Shown here piece by piece: positions 9,028-17,445 of a DNA stretch of 64,000 nucleotides. Under the pieces are notes generated by a model. It had not been told where the DNA came from. It ran no database searches and saw only the letters and a list, made by a program, of their open reading frames with translations. The translations under genes and the position numbers were made by a program. This DNA is from Actinosynnema sp040640215 (lineage in GTDB: Bacteria > Actinomycetota > Actinomycetes > Mycobacteriales > Pseudonocardiaceae): positions 124,001 to 188,000 of the forward strand of contig NZ_JBFABG010000013.1 in the NCBI RefSeq assembly GCF_040640215.1, in the 5' to 3' direction. How positions within the stretch are numbered: position 1 is the first letter of the stretch; every line of letters starts with the position of its first letter.

Positions 9028-9308
9028 GAGGGTCCTCCCGTGGTGGGTGCGTCCGGCTCGAACCCAAGTCGCCGGTCGCCTGGCCCGGCAACCGACTTCA
9101 CCCCGTGGTGGAGGATGTCCGCCGCCTGGGTGACCACCCCCGGCCCCGGCCGGTCCCCGGTGTCTCGGGTGGACCGCGGCCCGGCGGTGGGCGGTTGCGC
9201 GTGCGGGTCGATCACGGCGTCGGCGGTCGGCGGGCTGCCGGCCATCAACGCGCCGAACAGGACCAGGACCTTGAGCGACGTCGTCAGACGACGCCTGGTG
9301 AGTGGCAT
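9024..9308 (-). CDS. Small secreted protein coupled to aminotransferase
   Basis: 94 residues with a clear signal peptide (RRR, hydrophobic SLKVLVLFGALMAG, cleavage near ADA about residue 30) and a 64-residue Pro/Gly/Asp-rich mature part ending TTGGPS. No cysteine and no known domain. The stop overlaps the start codon of the aminotransferase gene in ATGA, so both are translated from one mRNA. A secreted peptide beside an intracellular PLP enzyme is unusual. The start at 9308 is chosen over longer frames because of the signal peptide and an upstream GGAAGCGAG. Confidence 0.55.
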   Translation of the reverse strand: MPLTRRRLTTSLKVLVLFGALMAGSPPTADAVIDPHAQPPTAGPRSTRDTGDRPGPGVVTQAADILHHGVKSVAGPGDRRLGFEPDAPTTGGPS

Positions 9309-9402
9309 GGGGCGCTCGCTTCCGGGCACGGGGACGTGCCCGGAGCGTGGCAGCCCGAGGGGTTCGGGGCGACGCGGACGACCGAGGTTCCCGCCGGGCG
9401 GT

Positions 9403-9440
9403 GGTGGTGCACCCGATCGAGGACCACGACCACCACCCAC
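9403..9440 (-). terminator. Weak GGTGGTGG/CCACCACC hairpin
   Basis: Imperfect inverted repeat downstream of the dioxygenase stop, before the small secreted gene. It may end the sulfonate operon. Low strength. Confidence 0.3.
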
Positions 9441-9494
9441 CGTGACCAGCCGCCACCGACCACGCGGTGTCCCGTCAACGGCCGAGTGGTCGGA

Positions 9495-10352
9495 TCACCT
9501 GCCGGACAACGCCTGGACCCCGACCGGCACGTCTCCGCGCAGGGTGATCCGGTGCATCACGCGGCGTTGGTCGCCGTAGTCGTCCACCGCGTAGTGCGCC
9601 GTGCTCCGGTTGTCCCACACGACGACATCGCCCTGCCGCCAACGGTGCCGCACGGTGAACTCCGGCCTGCCGACCACGGCGAAGAAGACGTCCGGCAGCG
9701 CCCGGCTCTCCGCTTCCGACACGCCCAGCAGCCGCGTGGTGAAGCCGGGGTTGACGAACAGGCTGCGCCGGCCGGACTCGGGGTGCACCCGCACCACCGG
9801 GTGCTCGACCGGTTCCAGCGAGCGGACGCGCTCCCCTTCCCACGTGCTGCCCTCGCCGCCCAGGCGGTCGCGCAAGTACTCCTCGAAGTCCTCACGCCCG
9901 TCGTGCAGCGCGGTGAGCTTGTCGGCCAGCTCGCGCACCGGCTCGGACAGGGACAGGTAGGCCGCCTCCAGGTCGGTCCAGCACGTGTCGCCGCCGGTCG
10001 GCGGCAGCACCACCGCCCGCAGCACCGACCCGAGCGGCGGGCGGGACACGAACGTGACGTCGGTGTGCCACACCGGTGCCTTGCCGCCGTCGCCCGCGTC
10101 GAGCACGTAGATCTCGGGGTGGTCCGCGTCCAGGCCCGGCACGACGGGGTGCGCCGGCGTGAGCTCGCCCAGCGCGGCGGCGAACCGCCGGTGGGCGGTC
10201 GGCGTCAGCGCCTGGCCGGGGAACACCAGCACCTTGTGCTCGACCAGCGCCGCGCGCAGCGGTGCGCCCGCCTCGGCCGACCGCACGTCGTCGAGGTCGA
10301 CCCCGGTCACCCGGGCACCGAGGACGGGCGTGAGCGGCTCGATGTGCGTCAT
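9495..10352 (-). CDS. tauD: TauD/TfdA-family Fe(II)/2-oxoglutarate dioxygenase
   Basis: 285 residues with the facial triad H96-x-D98 (WHTDVTF) and distal H253 (STAHYAVDDYG), plus a 2-oxoglutarate-binding arginine near 268 (VMHRITL). TauD enzymes hydroxylate taurine or alkylsulfonates to release sulfite and an aldehyde. Position directly downstream of the matching ABC importer supports a sulfonate substrate. Start set at ATG 10352, eight bases after GGAGGAG; the GTG nine bases earlier overlaps that site. Confidence 0.88.
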   Translation of the reverse strand: MTHIEPLTPVLGARVTGVDLDDVRSAEAGAPLRAALVEHKVLVFPGQALTPTAHRRFAAALGELTPAHPVVPGLDADHPEIYVLDAGDGGKAPVWHTDVTFVSRPPLGSVLRAVVLPPTGGDTCWTDLEAAYLSLSEPVRELADKLTALHDGREDFEEYLRDRLGGEGSTWEGERVRSLEPVEHPVVRVHPESGRRSLFVNPGFTTRLLGVSEAESRALPDVFFAVVGRPEFTVRHRWRQGDVVVWDNRSTAHYAVDDYGDQRRVMHRITLRGDVPVGVQALSGR

Positions 10353-10370
10353 GGTCCCCACTCCTCCTGG

Positions 10371-11138
10371 TCAGGCCGCCACGGCCCGGACCGCGCCCGC
10401 CACCTCGCCGCGCAGCGCGGCGAAGTCCGCCGACCCGCGCAACTCGTCGGCGGCGACCCCCGAGCGCGGCAGCGCGACGGGCAGGTCCAGCGCCACCCGA
10501 CCGGGCCGGTCGGACAGCACGACCACGCGGCTGGCCAGGTACACGGCCTCGTCCACGCTGTGCGTCACGAACACCACGCCCCGCCCGCCGTCGGTCAGCG
10601 ACCGCACGTCCTCCTGGAGCCGTTCGCGGGTCAGCGCGTCCAGCGCGGCGAAGGGCTCGTCCATGAGCAGCAGGCGGGGCCGCGCGGCGAGCGCCCGCGC
10701 GATCGCCACCCGCTGCTGCTGGCCGCCGGAGATCTCCCACGTGCGGCGCGGTCCCAGTCCGGCCAGGCCCACCTGGTCGAGCAGGTCGCGGGTCCGCTGG
10801 GGCCGGGTGGCGCGCGGGACGCCCGCCCAGCGCAACGCGGTGGCGATGTTGCCGCCCGCCGTCTGCCACGGGAACAGCCGGGGCTGCTGGAACACCGTGC
10901 CGACGTCGCGGCCCGGCACGGGCGTGCCGCCGAGCACCCGGACCTGGCCGGCGGTGGGGTGCTCGAACCCGCCGACGACCCGGAGCAGGGTGCTCTTGCC
11001 GGACCCGGAGGGCCCGACGACCACCAGGAACTCGCCGGGCTCGACGCGCAGGTCCAGCGGTCCGAGGGCGGGCACGTCCGCGCCCTTGGCCCGGTAGCGG
11101 TGCGCGACGTCGACCAGGTCGACCAACGGCTCACCCAC
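10371..11138 (-). CDS. tauB: Taurine/sulfonate ABC transporter ATPase
   Basis: 255-residue ABC ATPase of the nitrate/taurine/sulfonate group: Walker A GPSGSGKS (42-49), Q-loop VFQQPRLFPW, signature ISGGQQQ (136-142), Walker B LLLMDEP (156-162), H-loop FVTHSVDEA. It powers import with the permease and the binding lipoprotein. Its start overlaps the lipoprotein stop by 8 bp, and the dioxygenase follows 18 bp downstream, so all lie in one operon. Confidence 0.92.
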   Translation of the reverse strand: MGEPLVDLVDVAHRYRAKGADVPALGPLDLRVEPGEFLVVVGPSGSGKSTLLRVVGGFEHPTAGQVRVLGGTPVPGRDVGTVFQQPRLFPWQTAGGNIATALRWAGVPRATRPQRTRDLLDQVGLAGLGPRRTWEISGGQQQRVAIARALAARPRLLLMDEPFAALDALTRERLQEDVRSLTDGGRGVVFVTHSVDEAVYLASRVVVLSDRPGRVALDLPVALPRSGVAADELRGSADFAALRGEVAGAVRAVAA

Positions 11139-12147
11139 GTGGTGCCCGCAGGGCCGCGCGGAACGCCGCCACGTCCGGCACCGAGTCGACCTTCTTCTGC
11201 CCGTGCAGGAACTGCGCCGTCGCCCGGAGCTGGTCGGCGAGCTCGCCCGGCGCGTCGGCCGTCCCGAAGTACCGCGACGTGCGCTGCTCGGCGTGGTCGG
11301 GGTAGATGTTCTGCTTGAGCTGCGAGAGCGCGTCGTCCACGCTCGCGCCGATCTGCCGCGCCACCGCCTCGGCGACCACCGCCGGTTCGCTCTTGATCTT
11401 CTTGATGGCGTCGTCGGTGGCGGCCAGCCACTGGTCCAGCACGTCGCCGTTCTGCTCGATGAACTCCTTGCGGGCCACGGTGAAGGTCAGCGTCGGTTTG
11501 CCGGCGGCGGCGAGCCGGGCGCTGTCGGTGAGCGTGGTGCCGTCCTTCTGCAACACGCCGAGCACCGGTGTCCACACGTACGCGCCGTCGATGTCGCCGC
11601 GCTGCCAGGCGGCCTGGATGTTCTGCGGTTCGAGGTCCACCAGCGTGACCGAGGCCGGGTCGACGCCGGCCCGCTCGAAGGCGGCCAGCAGGCTGTAGTG
11701 CGCGGTGGAGCCGAACGGCGCGGCGACCTTGCGGCCCACCAGTTGCCCGATGTCGGTGATGCCGCTGTCCTCGCGCACCACCAGCGCCTCGCTGTCACCG
11801 ATCACGTTCAGCAGCTCGACGACCTGGTAGGGGATGGCCAGCGGCGGGCACAGGCCCGCCGCAGCCGGGCTGCTGCCGATGACCGCCAGGTCGATGGCAC
11901 CGCCGAGGAACGCGGTGTTGATGCTCGCCCCGGAGTCGAACGGGGTCCAGGCGATCCGGTGCCCGGGAAGGGCTTTCTCCAGCACGCCCCGGTCCTTCAC
12001 CAGCAGCGTGCTGTCGGCGAAGTTCTGGTAGGCGATGCGGACCTGCCGCCCGTCCTGGTCGGACGGCGAGGAGCCGCCCACCCCGCACGCGGCCAGCACC
12101 GGCGCGGCGGCGAGCAGGGACAGGACCGATCTGCGGGTGACGGACAT
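11131..12147 (-). CDS. tauA: Taurine/sulfonate-binding lipoprotein
   Basis: 338-residue SsuA/TauA-type substrate-binding protein. Signal peptide with lipobox LAAC (C21 lipidated), then a periplasmic-binding fold with motifs typical of the group (VRIAYQNF, IDLAVIGSSPAAAG, VAAPFGSTAHYSLL, WTPVLGVL). It captures the alkylsulfonate outside the membrane and delivers it to the permease. ATG at 12147 with GGGAGC upstream; the long open frame extending to 13083 is an artefact of the permease gene read in another frame. Confidence 0.9.
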   Translation of the reverse strand: MSVTRRSVLSLLAAAPVLAACGVGGSSPSDQDGRQVRIAYQNFADSTLLVKDRGVLEKALPGHRIAWTPFDSGASINTAFLGGAIDLAVIGSSPAAAGLCPPLAIPYQVVELLNVIGDSEALVVREDSGITDIGQLVGRKVAAPFGSTAHYSLLAAFERAGVDPASVTLVDLEPQNIQAAWQRGDIDGAYVWTPVLGVLQKDGTTLTDSARLAAAGKPTLTFTVARKEFIEQNGDVLDQWLAATDDAIKKIKSEPAVVAEAVARQIGASVDDALSQLKQNIYPDHAEQRTSRYFGTADAPGELADQLRATAQFLHGQKKVDSVPDVAAFRAALRAPRG

Positions 12148-12170
12148 CGTCGGGCTCCCGGTGTCGGCGC

Positions 12171-12932
12171 TCACGCCCGTCCCCGCCACGGCGAGACGGC
12201 GCGTTGCAGCGCGAGGATGGCGGTGTCGATGAGCAGCCCGGTCACGCCGATGACGACGAGACCGAGCAGGACGACCGAGGTCTGGTTGTAGCGCTGGGCG
12301 TTGAGGACCATGCCCCCGATGCCGTCCGCGCCGTTGACGGTCTCGGCGGCCACGACCGAGCTGTAGGCCACGCCCACGGCCAGCCGCACGCCGGTGAGGA
12401 TCTCCGGTGCGGACGCGGGCAGCACGACCGTGCCGACGACGCCGAGCCGGCTCGCGCCCAGCGCGTGCGCGGCCTCCACGTACTGCCGGTTCACGCCGGT
12501 GACGGCCGCCGCCGTGGCCACCGCGACGGGCGGGAACGCCGCCACCACCAGCAGGTACACCCTGGGTTCCTCGTCGATGCCGAACCAGATGACCAGCAGG
12601 CTCAGGTAGGCCAGCGGCGGCAGCGCGCGCAGGAACGTCACGAACGGTTCGACCACCGCGCGGACCAGCGGGACCAGCCCCATGACCAGTCCCAGCACGA
12701 CGCCGACCACGATCCCGTAGGCCGTCCCGTAGCCGACCCGGCGCAGGCTGACGCCCAGCCGTTCGACCACGGTGGACCCGGCGTACCCGCCCTGGCCGTT
12801 GCCGCTGTCGGAGGCGGCGAGCAACTGGTCCCACACCCGCACCGGGCCGGGCAGGACGGCGGGCGGCCAGAACTCGGCCAGCACCAGGAGTTCCCAGAGC
12901 GCGACCAGCGCCGCCACCGCCGCGACGCGCAC
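12171..12932 (-). CDS. tauC: Taurine/sulfonate ABC permease
   Basis: 253 residues, about six membrane helices, with the BPD_transp EAA loop VEAAHALGASRLGVVGTVV. First gene of the importer operon. The only canonical in-frame start is GTG 12932, which has no ribosome-binding site and begins almost inside the first helix; the frame is closed by TGA at 12966-12968. A GTG at 12969 with a good GAAGGA site lies 37 nt upstream in a different frame and would encode VTRRAVRHARGPG, a typical permease N-terminus. A one-base frameshift or sequencing error near the start is possible. Confidence 0.8.
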   Translation of the reverse strand: MRVAAVAALVALWELLVLAEFWPPAVLPGPVRVWDQLLAASDSGNGQGGYAGSTVVERLGVSLRRVGYGTAYGIVVGVVLGLVMGLVPLVRAVVEPFVTFLRALPPLAYLSLLVIWFGIDEEPRVYLLVVAAFPPVAVATAAAVTGVNRQYVEAAHALGASRLGVVGTVVLPASAPEILTGVRLAVGVAYSSVVAAETVNGADGIGGMVLNAQRYNQTSVVLLGLVVIGVTGLLIDTAILALQRAVSPWRGRA

Positions 12933-12969
12933 CAGGACCGCGTGCGTGGCGGACAGCGCGACGCGTCAC

Positions 12970-13295
12970 GGTTCCTTCTGCGCCATGGGAAACTCCGTGC
13001 CGAGCCGGGAATTCGGGTCGGCGGTGAATGTACAGAAGTACGCATCGCCCGATCCGGTTTCCCGCTTCGTGGACACCCAGCACGCAACCCCTTGCCCTGA
13101 AGGGGTTTTCGTGACATCAGCGCGTCGGCGTGTTCCCGGCTGGCGGAACGCGGCGTTCGGGCGGCGGCTCGGCTGGTGGCCGCGCAGAACGTGGCCCGGT
13201 CGCGTCGGCGGGCAGACTCTCTTGCCCCACAAGCGGGTCCGAGTGCCGAGCTATCGCACTTCCCGGTGCGGCGGGCGATCCGGGTCGCGCACCGC
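12970..13295. promoter_or_regulatory. Sulfonate operon upstream region with palindrome
   Basis: No gene is seen. AACCCCTT and AAGGGGTT (13086-13093 and 13100-13107) form an 8-bp inverted repeat with a 6-nt loop, followed on the plus strand by TT. It lies between the STAS gene stop and the permease start, so it could terminate the STAS operon or form part of the permease leader. No riboswitch was recognised. Confidence 0.35.
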
Positions 13296-13652
13296 TCAGG
13301 GCCGGGGAACCCAGGACTCTTCGAGGCGGGCGAGGGTGGGGTAGATCGGGAAGACGGCGTCCAGCCCGGTGCGCGCCAGCATGCCCCTGAGCCCGCGCGG
13401 CACGGCGACCAGGGCCAGGGCGGCTTCGGCGGCCAGCGCGGTGCTGCGGGCGGTGATCAGCACCGAGATGCCGCTGGAGTCGCAGAAGTCCAGCCGGGTC
13501 AGGTCCAGGACCAGCCGCTGCCCCCGGTGCAGGGCGAGGCCGCCGATGGTGCGCAGCGCCCCCGGCGAGGTGACGGCGTCGAGGCGGCCGGCGAATTCGA
13601 GCACGGTGCCGCCGGTGATCGGCCGCGTGGTGACGGTGAGGTGGTCGGTCAC
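13296..13652 (-). CDS. STAS anti-sigma factor antagonist (RsbV-like)
   Basis: 118-residue single STAS domain with the conserved phosphorylation loop FCDSSGISVL (D58, S59, S60). Proteins of this family, when dephosphorylated, bind an anti-sigma kinase and free a sigma-B/F-type factor. The GTG start overlaps the stop of the upstream PP2C phosphatase (GTGA), so the likely phosphatase and substrate are co-translated. No anti-sigma kinase gene is visible in the window. Confidence 0.9.
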   Translation of the reverse strand: MTDHLTVTTRPITGGTVLEFAGRLDAVTSPGALRTIGGLALHRGQRLVLDLTRLDFCDSSGISVLITARSTALAAEAALALVAVPRGLRGMLARTGLDAVFPIYPTLARLEESWVPRP

Positions 13653-14899
13653 GGTCGGGCGGTTCCGACGGGGAGGCTCAGCGCGAGCAGGGCGGTGTCG
13701 TCGTCGACGCCCTCGCCGAACCGCCGCAGCAGGCCGGTCACCGCCGCCACCGCGCCGGTGGCGGTGGTGGGGCCGACGGTGGCGAGGAATTCGAGCAGTT
13801 CCTCTTCGTTGTGGCGCACCCGGCCGCGGGTGCGGGCTTCGGTGAGCCCGTCGGTGTAGAGCATGATGGTGTCTCCTGGGCTCATGCGGACGCGGGTGCC
13901 GGCGAAGTGGGCGTCGGGCAGCGCCCCGACCAGTTGACCACCGGGGATGTCGACGAACTCGGCCCCGCCGTCGGCGCGCAGCAGCGCCGCGGGCGGGTGC
14001 CCGCCGGTGGCCATCTCGATGGCGCACCCGTCGGCGGTGGGGGTCAGCACGCCGTAGAGGACGGTGCAGAAGCGCGGGTCGGTGCCGTTGTACTCGTGGT
14101 GCAGCACCGTGTTGAGCACGCGCAGCACCGTGATCGGGTCCGGGTCGGACGCGGCGGCGGCGCGCAGGGTGTAGCGGGTCAGGGAGGTGATCGCGGCAGC
14201 GGGCGCGCCCTTGCCGGAGACGTCGCCGAGGAAGAACCCCCAGGTGCCGCCCGCCAGCGGGAACAGGTCGTAGAAGTCCCCGCCGACCTCGTCCGCCGAG
14301 GCCGGGTGGTAGTAGGCGGCGACGTCCATCCCCGGGACCGTCGACAGCCTCGGCGGGAGCAACGTGCGCTGGAGGGTGGTCGCGAGCTTCTGGACCCGCT
14401 CGCGATCCCGGTCGGCTTCCTGCCGCGCGCGCAGCAGCTCCCGCTCGTAGGCGCGGCGGTCGCGGGCGTCGAAGATCGTGGTGCGGACGAGCTGGGCCGT
14501 GCCGTCCGGGCCGGTCTTGACCACCGAGGTCACCATCACCGGCAGCCGGCTCCCGTCGGCCCTCCGCAGCTCCAGGGCCAGCCCGCCGATCGCGCCGTGC
14601 ATGCCCAGCATGGGCGCGATGTGCGTCTCGTGGTAGATCCGACCGCCGACGGTCAGCAGGTCGACGAACCGCCGCCGCCCGACCAGGTCGTCGCGGTGGT
14701 GTCCCAGCCACCCGAGCAGCGTCGTGTTGATCTTGGCGATCGTGCCGTCCATCAACGTGGAGAGGTACCCGCACGGTGCGTGCTCGTAGAGGTCCTCGGC
14801 GCTGTCCTCCAGCAACGCGGAGAACGCCGGGTCCGAGGTGCCCGGCCGGGGCACCTCGTCGTCGCGGCCGGTCAAGTCGTCACCGGCTTCGCGCCTCAC
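13649..14899 (-). CDS. PAS-PP2C phosphatase (RsbP-like)
   Basis: 416 residues: N-terminal PAS sensor (about 30-160, YEHAPCGYLSTLMDGTIAKIN), a linking helix (KLATTLQRTLLPPRL) and a SpoIIE/RsbU-type PP2C domain (about 195-410) with metal-binding DEVGGDFYD, GDVSGKG and DDDTALL. PAS plus PP2C is the RsbP layout. Its start overlaps the stop of the RsbQ-like gene and its stop overlaps the STAS start. Predicted role: dephosphorylate the downstream STAS protein when activated by the hydrolase partner. Confidence 0.9.
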   Translation of the reverse strand: MRREAGDDLTGRDDEVPRPGTSDPAFSALLEDSAEDLYEHAPCGYLSTLMDGTIAKINTTLLGWLGHHRDDLVGRRRFVDLLTVGGRIYHETHIAPMLGMHGAIGGLALELRRADGSRLPVMVTSVVKTGPDGTAQLVRTTIFDARDRRAYERELLRARQEADRDRERVQKLATTLQRTLLPPRLSTVPGMDVAAYYHPASADEVGGDFYDLFPLAGGTWGFFLGDVSGKGAPAAAITSLTRYTLRAAAASDPDPITVLRVLNTVLHHEYNGTDPRFCTVLYGVLTPTADGCAIEMATGGHPPAALLRADGGAEFVDIPGGQLVGALPDAHFAGTRVRMSPGDTIMLYTDGLTEARTRGRVRHNEEELLEFLATVGPTTATGAVAAVTGLLRRFGEGVDDDTALLALSLPVGTARP

Positions 14900-15711
14900 C
14901 GCACGCCTGTCTCCGCGAACGCGACTACCGCCGCGACCGTCGCCTCAGGCGCGCTGAGCTGCGGGCAGTGACCGGTGGCGTCCAACGTCACCAGCTCGCT
15001 GCCGCGAATCCGCTCGGTGACGAACCGGCCGACCGAGGGCGGCGCGATGGCGTCGTGGGCGCACTGGAGGACGAGCGTGGGCACCTCCACGTCGGCCAGG
15101 TCGTCCCGGTTGTCGGACAGGAACGTCACCTGCGCGAACGTCCGCGCGATCGCCGGGTCGGTGCGGCAGAAGCTCTCGGCGAGCTCCTCGCCGAGCTCGG
15201 GCCGGTCGGGGTTGCCCATGATCACCGGGGCCATGGTCGCCGACCAGCCCAGGTAGTTGCTGTCCAGGGAGTCCAGCAGCTCGTCGATGTCGGCGCGGCT
15301 GAACCCGCCCCGGTAGTCGCCGTCGTCCACGTAGCACGGTGACGGGGTCACCAGCACCAGCTTCGCGATCCGCGAGCGGTCGCGGTTCGCGGCCAGCACC
15401 GCGATCATCGCCGAGACCGAGTGCCCGACCAGGACCACGTCGCGCAGGTCCAGCTCGGCGCAGATGTCGAGGACGTCGAGCGCGTAGCCGTCCAGCGTGG
15501 AGTACCGCTCGGGCGACCAGGCCGACAGGTCCGACTTGCCGGCACCGACGTGGTCGAACAACACCACGCGAAAGCGCTCGGCCAGTGCCGGGACGACCAG
15601 CCGCCACAGGTTCTGGTCGCAGCCGAAACCGTGTGCGAGCAGCACGGTCGGCCCGTGCGGCTGCCCGACCACCACGACGTTGTTCCTGCTGCGCACGTCC
15701 ACGCGGCTCAT
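14896..15711 (-). CDS. RsbQ-like alpha/beta hydrolase
   Basis: 271 residues, equal in length to Bacillus subtilis RsbQ (about 269). Triad S98 (VGHSVS), D220 and H248 (TGHCPQLSAP); shared blocks HGFGCDQNLW, FDHVGAGKSDLS and DYRGGFS. In Bacillus, RsbQ is required for activation of the phosphatase RsbP. Here it is the first gene of a three-gene overlap operon with a PAS-PP2C protein and a STAS protein. Start at ATG 15711 gives the canonical length; in-frame ATGs at 15801 and 15804 would add about 30 residues. Confidence 0.88.
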   Translation of the reverse strand: MSRVDVRSRNNVVVVGQPHGPTVLLAHGFGCDQNLWRLVVPALAERFRVVLFDHVGAGKSDLSAWSPERYSTLDGYALDVLDICAELDLRDVVLVGHSVSAMIAVLAANRDRSRIAKLVLVTPSPCYVDDGDYRGGFSRADIDELLDSLDSNYLGWSATMAPVIMGNPDRPELGEELAESFCRTDPAIARTFAQVTFLSDNRDDLADVEVPTLVLQCAHDAIAPPSVGRFVTERIRGSELVTLDATGHCPQLSAPEATVAAVVAFAETGVR

Positions 15712-15719
15712 CCCGCTTC

Positions 15720-15732
15720 GTCCACTGCGGAC
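15720..15732. promoter_or_regulatory. Palindrome of the GTCCACAGTGGAC family, variant
   Basis: GTCCACTGCGGAC, one mismatch from a perfect arm-centre-arm palindrome, nine bases upstream of the RsbQ-like start. It would lie in the 5' leader or operator. Confidence 0.35.
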
Positions 15733-15804
15733 GCGCGAACTCGTCGCACCGGGGCGACCGAACCACAACGACAATTCTTCACGGCTTGATACATCGCCCA
15801 TCAT

Positions 15805-16258
15805 GATAGTCGAATATCGGCCCAGGAGGAATCCGCCGACCACTTCCCGGGGATCTTCGGACCCCACCGCCGACGAGGGCGGGACGGCCGACCCGGCGTG
15901 CCGCGCGCCGTGCGTTCCGCCGAGGTCTGCGCAGGTGGAACCGCTTGCGCGACGGCCCTTGAGGGGTGCGGGCCGGTGGGTTCGCCTCGGCGGAATCGCC
16001 GTGGTGAACCGAGCTGGACACAACGGCCGGCGAGGACGAAAAAATCTCGTGAGCCTGGGCGCGACTTCGGAGTTTCCCCCGGAATCGCGGGAGTCGAGAA
16101 GTCGATCCCACCCCGCGCTCCCCCGGCTCCGACGCGGCGCTCCACCCACCCCCCGAACGGACCGGCAGTGGTTGAACCACTCGGCGGGACCGTCGGCCGC
16201 GTCGGTGTCGCTACGGTTTTCCGCAGGCCGACCCCACCGCTTGAGCGAGGGAGCACGG
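15805..16258. promoter_or_regulatory. Divergent spacer with AGTGGT-type operator
   Basis: About 450 bp without a gene, between the divergent RsbQ-like and HAF-type genes. At 16167-16181 lies AGTGGTTGAACCACT, a palindrome with 7-bp arms and a single central base, 78 bp before the HAF gene. Its half-sites match the AGTGGT/ACCACT halves of DasR/GntR-type operators, but the spacing is one base shorter than the usual DasR site. A short A-run occurs at about 16030-16035. Confidence 0.45.
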
Positions 16259-17383
16259 ATGCGCTGGTTGTCGATTCCCACCGCGATCGCAACACTGGTC
16301 TTCATCACACCGGCCGCCCACGCGACGGCCTCGATCATCGAGCTGATGCCGGCGTACGGGTGGCCGGCCGCACAGGCGTCGGCGGTCAACGAGGCCGGGC
16401 TGGTGTCGGGCATGAGCGCATCGCCGAACCCGTTCCCGAGACCCAGTTCCAACACCGCCGTGCGCTGGGACGGCCCGGACCCAACCCCGCTGGGCAGCGG
16501 GAACGGCGTTGGCATCAACAGCCAGGGGGACGTGCTCGTCCACTGGGTGAGGAAGGTCGCCGGCCCGCTGATCAGCAGCATGGGCGTGTGGTCCAACGGC
16601 ACGACCACCCGGCGGACCCCGCCCGAGAACGGCCTGGGCGTCGCGACGACGCGCGACATCAACGACGCGGGCGTGGTGCCGGTGGCCTACAACGGGCCCG
16701 GCTATGACGACTACTACCCCGACCACGCGGGCGCGTGGCGCAACGGGACCTTCGCCCAGTTGCCGCTCGGCGACACAGGCTCGCGCGTCGTCCACCGGCT
16801 GGTCAACAACCGGGGCACGACGGCGGGTGCGCGGCACACGGGAGAGGAGTCCTACGCGTTCCGCTGCTCCAGCACCCGCTGCACGCGCCTGCCCGGTATC
16901 GACGAGGCGTCGTTCTACTACCCCATGGCGCTCAACGAGTCGGACGCGGTGGCCGGTCACGCGTACGTCGCGGGGAAGTACCGGGCCGTGCTGTGGTCCG
17001 GCGACAGCGCGACCGCACTGCCCGGTGAGGATGCCCAGGTCTCCGACAACGTGCACGCGATCAACCGCCACGGCGACGTGGTGGGGTGGCTGAACCACAG
17101 CGGCACGCGCAAACCCGTGCTGTGGCGCGACGGCAAGGCGATCGACCTCGGCACGTCCGGTTTCGGAGAGGCGATCGCCGTCAACGACCGGGGTGACGTC
17201 GTGGGGTGGGACAACGGGAATGACGGGTTCCGGGTGTTCCTGTGGCGGGCGGGCACGTTGACCACCCTGCCCCAGCCCGAGGGCGTCCTCGTCAAGCCGG
17301 CCGGTCTGAGCAACAGCGGCTTCGCGATCGGCAACAGCATCGGGCTCCCGGACCCCCGCGCGTTCCGGTGGACGTTGTCGTGA
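16259..17383 (+). CDS. Secreted HAF-repeat protein
   Basis: 374 residues with a signal peptide (about 1-22, THATA-like end) and repeated units of the form AxNxxGxVVGW...VLWRDG, seen around residues 125, 215, 260 and 300, typical of extracellular HAF/beta-propeller proteins in actinobacteria. Probably an extracellular propeller with a binding or structural role. The ATG start is preceded by GAGGGAGC. A 19-bp hairpin shared with the convergent I36-type gene follows. A DasR-like palindrome lies upstream. Confidence 0.8.
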   Translation: MRWLSIPTAIATLVFITPAAHATASIIELMPAYGWPAAQASAVNEAGLVSGMSASPNPFPRPSSNTAVRWDGPDPTPLGSGNGVGINSQGDVLVHWVRKVAGPLISSMGVWSNGTTTRRTPPENGLGVATTRDINDAGVVPVAYNGPGYDDYYPDHAGAWRNGTFAQLPLGDTGSRVVHRLVNNRGTTAGARHTGEESYAFRCSSTRCTRLPGIDEASFYYPMALNESDAVAGHAYVAGKYRAVLWSGDSATALPGEDAQVSDNVHAINRHGDVVGWLNHSGTRKPVLWRDGKAIDLGTSGFGEAIAVNDRGDVVGWDNGNDGFRVFLWRAGTLTTLPQPEGVLVKPAGLSNSGFAIGNSIGLPDPRAFRWTLS

Positions 17384-17393
17384 TTTGACCCGT

Positions 17394-17437
17394 CCGGCGT
17401 GCCGGGCGGTCCGCCGGTGGACCGCCCGGCACGCCGG
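17394..17437. terminator. Bidirectional terminator
   Basis: Perfect 19-bp stem (17394-17412 with 17419-17437) and 6-nt loop between two convergent genes. Confidence 0.9.
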
Positions 17438-17445
17438 GCCGCTGA

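Noticed and set aside
13086..13107. AACCCCTT/AAGGGGTT hairpin as a riboswitch for the sulfonate operon
   Set aside because: A single short stem without conserved riboswitch core sequence; terminator or operator is equally likely.
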